A DNA stretch of 7,767 nt from contig JAAXHV010000306.1 in the NCBI GenBank assembly GCA_012270695.1, forward strand, positions 1 to 7,767. Direction: 5' to 3'. A program made the translations under genes and the position numbers. This stretch comes from Gammaproteobacteria bacterium (GTDB lineage: Bacteria > Pseudomonadota > Gammaproteobacteria > Eutrophobiales > Eutrophobiaceae). Positions 5,408-7,767 of the stretch are shown here, one piece after another (the first letter of the stretch is position 1; each line of letters opens with the position of its first letter). The notes under the pieces were generated by a model. The model was not told the DNA's origin, made no database searches, and saw nothing but the letters and a program-made list of their open reading frames with translations.

Positions 5408-6589
5408 ATGCGGGCTAAAAACAAATGGCTGTTGCCCGAGGGGATTGAAGAGGTATTGCCGCCACAGGCCGTACAGCTTGACGGCCTGTGCCGCCGCATT
5501 ATGGACCAGTTTGCCGCCTGGGGATACGAGTTGGTGATCCCGCCGCTGATCGAATACCTCGACACCTTATTGACCGGCACCGATGAAGACCTGGAACTGC
5601 AGACCTTCAAGGTTACCGATCAATTGAATGGAAAACTGATGGGAATCCGTGCTGACACCACCCCGCAGGTAGCGCGCATCGAAGTGCACAACCTGCAGCG
5701 TAACCGTCCGAGCCGGTTGTGCTATATCGGCACGGTGTTGCACACTTTGCCGGGGGGGCTAGGCGGCACGCGCTCACCCTTGCAGGTGGGGGCGGAGCTG
5801 TACGGCCACAGAGGTATTGAGAGCGACGCAGAAATCTTGGCCCTGATGCTCAAGACCTTGCAACTGGCAGGACTCAAAGACATTCACGTCGATATCGGCC
5901 ACGTGGGGATCCTGCAGGGATTGATTAAACCGTTACAACTGACGCCTGAGCAGGAAAACAGCATTTTCAGTTGCGTGCAGCGAAAGGCAACGGACGAACT
6001 GAAAGACATCCTGGCGAAATGGTCTGTTGCCTCCGGCTCGGGCTCGGCCCTGCTCCAACTGATGGAACTGGAGGGTGACGCAGACATCCTGGACGAGGTG
6101 AGAGCTATCCTGGGGTCCTGCGCAGAGGAACTATGCGGCTACGTGGATGAATTGCGGAACATTGCTGAACTGACCCTGCGCCAGGTAGAGGATGCGCCCT
6201 TGTATTTTGACGTGACCGAATTTCAGGGTTACCACTATCATACCGGTATGACGTTCGTGGCCTATTTGCCTGGAGAGAGTCACGGGATAGCTTTCGGCGG
6301 ACGTTATGATGAGGTGGGGGAGGCATTCGGCCGGCCGTGTCCAGCGACCGGTTTCAGCACGGACGCATACAAGCTGTTTGAATTGGCGCCCCATTCATAT
6401 CAACCGAAAAAGGGGATTTATGCGCCACTCTCTGAAGCCCCGGGGCTGTATGAACTGGTGGAAAAATTAAGGGCTGAAGGTGAAACTGTGATTTACAAGC
6501 TGCCCGGAGATGAAACCGATGCACGGGAACTGGGTTGTGATCGGGAAGTCGTCCTGGAATACGGGCGCTGGCGCGTCAGGGAAGCCTGA
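5408..6589 (+). CDS. hisZ: ATP phosphoribosyltransferase regulatory subunit HisZ
   Basis: HisZ is a catalytically inactive relative of histidyl-tRNA synthetase. It associates with the short-form HisG to make the active, histidine-inhibited enzyme of the first step of histidine synthesis (ATP plus PRPP to phosphoribosyl-ATP). The protein has 393 residues and begins with the typical WLLPEGIEEVLPPQA. It shows the class II synthetase-like core: RADTTPQVARI (81-91), the motif-2 region PSRLCYIGTVLHT, a GYHYHTGMTF segment, and motif 3 from GGRYDEVG (297 on) to ATGFSTD. The C-terminal anticodon-binding domain of true HisRS is absent, and the sequence ends in a short LGCDREVVLEYGRWRV tail. GAGGAG lies 10 bases before the ATG. 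A run of seven G at 5752-5758 falls in LPGGLGG; the frame is sound on both sides, so it is no frameshift. The host should carry a short-form hisG elsewhere. Confidence 0.95.
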   Translation: MRAKNKWLLPEGIEEVLPPQAVQLDGLCRRIMDQFAAWGYELVIPPLIEYLDTLLTGTDEDLELQTFKVTDQLNGKLMGIRADTTPQVARIEVHNLQRNRPSRLCYIGTVLHTLPGGLGGTRSPLQVGAELYGHRGIESDAEILALMLKTLQLAGLKDIHVDIGHVGILQGLIKPLQLTPEQENSIFSCVQRKATDELKDILAKWSVASGSGSALLQLMELEGDADILDEVRAILGSCAEELCGYVDELRNIAELTLRQVEDAPLYFDVTEFQGYHYHTGMTFVAYLPGESHGIAFGGRYDEVGEAFGRPCPATGFSTDAYKLFELAPHSYQPKKGIYAPLSEAPGLYELVEKLRAEGETVIYKLPGDETDARELGCDREVVLEYGRWRVREA

Positions 6590-6621
6590 CCCGCTCTCGT
6601 GGCTGCACGACTGATACACAG

Positions 6622-7767
6622 ATGGGCAACAGCATAGTTGTAATAGGCGCCCAGTGGGGTGATGAAGGCAAGGGCAAGATCGTCGACCTGCTGGCTGAGC
6701 AGGTGCAGGCCGTGGTCAGGTTCCAGGGCGGCCATAATGCCGGACATACGCTTGTCATCGACGGGGAGCAGACCATACTGCACTTGATCCCGTCCGGTAT
6801 CCTGCATGAAGGGGTGCGATGTTTTATCGGCAACGGGGTGGTATTGTCACTGCGCGCCCTGCTTGATGAAATCGTCATGCTGGAAAAAAAGGGGATACAG
6901 GCGCGGGATAAACTCCATATCAGTGAAGCCTGTGTCCTGTTGCTGCCGCACCATATCCTCCTGGACCATGCCCGTGAGGATGCTCGCGGCAAGGCAGCCA
7001 TTGGCACGACCGGGCGCGGCATCGGCCCCGCTTACGAGGATAAGGTGGCCAGGTGGGCGCTACGGGTCTGCGATTTGGAGAATCCCGACGTCGTTGAAGA
7101 CAAATTAAGGGAGACGCTTGAGTTTCATAATTTTGTGCTTAAAAACTATTACCGGGCCGGGACCGTGGACCACGGTCAAACACTGGATGAAATACTGGCC
7201 CTGGCCGGGGAGATTATGCCGATGGTGTCGGACGTGACCGGGATGTTATATGAAATAAGGCAGCAGAACGGAAACATATTGTTTGAAGGCGCCCAGGGCA
7301 CGCTGCTGGACCTGGACCATGGCACTTATCCGTTCGTCACCTCTTCGAATACCACCACAGGCAGCGCCGCTACCGGCTCCGGCGTCGCTCCCGGAAATTT
7401 TGATTACGTCCTGGGGATTACCAAGGCCTATACCACCCGGGTCGGCGCCGGTCCGTTTCCGACTGAGCTGACCGGTGCGGACGGGGCACTGCTGCGGGAT
7501 AAAGGACAGGAATTCGGCGCAACGACAGGGCGTCCCAGGCGCTGCGGCTGGTTTGACGCGGCGGCATTAAAACGCTCCGTGCAACTGAACGGCCTGTCCG
7601 GACTTTGTATCACCAAGCTGGACGTACTGGATGGTCTGGATACTGTGAAAATATGCAGTGGATATCGGACAGGTGGTGAAGTTCACGCCGTCCCCCTGGC
7701 TGGCGAGATGGCAAACTGCAAACCGGTCTACGAGGAAATGCGCGGCTGGCAAGGCGTAACGCGAGGA
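6622..7767 (+). CDS. purA: Adenylosuccinate synthetase PurA; 3' end outside window
   Basis: PurA joins IMP and aspartate using GTP to give adenylosuccinate, the committed step to AMP, in the cytosol. The window holds 382 residues of a protein usually about 430 long; the frame is open to the edge. Landmarks are the P-loop-like GAQWGDEGKGK (9-19) with catalytic D14, QGGHNAGHT (35-43) with H42, and GTTGRGIGPAYEDK (128-141). FEGAQGTLLDLDHGTYP, TRVGAGPFPTE, FGATTGRPRR (298-307) and the guanine-recognition TKLD (331-334) also follow in order. The ATG at 6622 gives the canonical MGNSIVVIG start; no clear Shine-Dalgarno precedes it. It lies 32 bases after hisZ, with no terminator between, so both are probably on one transcript. 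The sequence looks fully functional as far as it is seen. Confidence 0.97.
   Translation, partial: MGNSIVVIGAQWGDEGKGKIVDLLAEQVQAVVRFQGGHNAGHTLVIDGEQTILHLIPSGILHEGVRCFIGNGVVLSLRALLDEIVMLEKKGIQARDKLHISEACVLLLPHHILLDHAREDARGKAAIGTTGRGIGPAYEDKVARWALRVCDLENPDVVEDKLRETLEFHNFVLKNYYRAGTVDHGQTLDEILALAGEIMPMVSDVTGMLYEIRQQNGNILFEGAQGTLLDLDHGTYPFVTSSNTTTGSAATGSGVAPGNFDYVLGITKAYTTRVGAGPFPTELTGADGALLRDKGQEFGATTGRPRRCGWFDAAALKRSVQLNGLSGLCITKLDVLDGLDTVKICSGYRTGGEVHAVPLAGEMANCKPVYEEMRGWQGVTRG

Noticed and set aside
5071..5610. Minus-strand open frame of 179 codons across the hflC end, DUF2065 and hisZ start
   Set aside because: It is antisense to three recognised plus-strand genes and shows no domain or plausible start signal.
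5752..5758. Seven-G run in hisZ as a frameshift or slippage site
   Set aside because: The reading frame and homology continue correctly on both sides with a normal family length between landmarks.
6493..7022. Minus-strand open frames over the hisZ-purA junction
   Set aside because: purA is open and fully conserved on the plus strand through this stretch, so these are shadows.

Overview
The window looks like chromosomal DNA of a moderately GC-rich gammaproteobacterium. The gene order hflX, hflK, hflC, a DUF2065 gene, hisZ, purA is the arrangement I know from pseudomonads and related gammaproteobacteria, and the proteins read like gammaproteobacterial family members. The genus cannot be named from the sequence alone.

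Left part (1-1633, minus strand): a two-gene unit read right to left. The first gene encodes an exported alpha/beta-hydrolase with an intact Ser-Asp-His triad. Its stop codon overlaps by 4 bases (ATGA) the start of a molybdenum hydroxylase of the xanthine oxidase family. In that protein a two-[2Fe-2S] domain is fused directly to the molybdopterin subunit, with no FAD domain between them. It runs off the left edge. The substrate is unknown.

Middle (1634-1925): a divergent intergenic region. It holds an imperfect inverted repeat close to the hydrolase gene, a possible sigma70-type promoter towards hflX, and a strong Shine-Dalgarno sequence for hflX. hfq, the usual upstream neighbour of hflX, is absent, so the familiar hfq-hflX order is broken here.

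Right part (1839-7767, plus strand): hflX encodes a ribosome-associated GTPase. hflK and hflC encode the membrane SPFH pair that surrounds and modulates the FtsH protease. A 61-residue DUF2065 membrane protein follows, then hisZ (regulatory subunit of the short-form ATP phosphoribosyltransferase) and purA (adenylosuccinate synthetase, cut by the right edge). All are co-oriented with gaps of 2 to 133 bases, which suggests one long operon or overlapping transcripts. HflX, HflK and HflC share a stress and quality-control theme. HisZ and PurA both touch adenine nucleotide metabolism.

The clearest anomaly is hflX. Homologous coding sequence extends 29 codons upstream of the first usable start codon (TTG at 1926), right back to a well-placed Shine-Dalgarno, but that stretch contains no ATG, GTG, TTG or CTG in frame. 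The protein also lacks the C-terminal domain of E. coli HflX. I see no CRISPR array, insertion sequence, tRNA or rRNA, and no wholly new multi-gene system. The least characterised part is the hydrolase/molybdenum hydroxylase pair.
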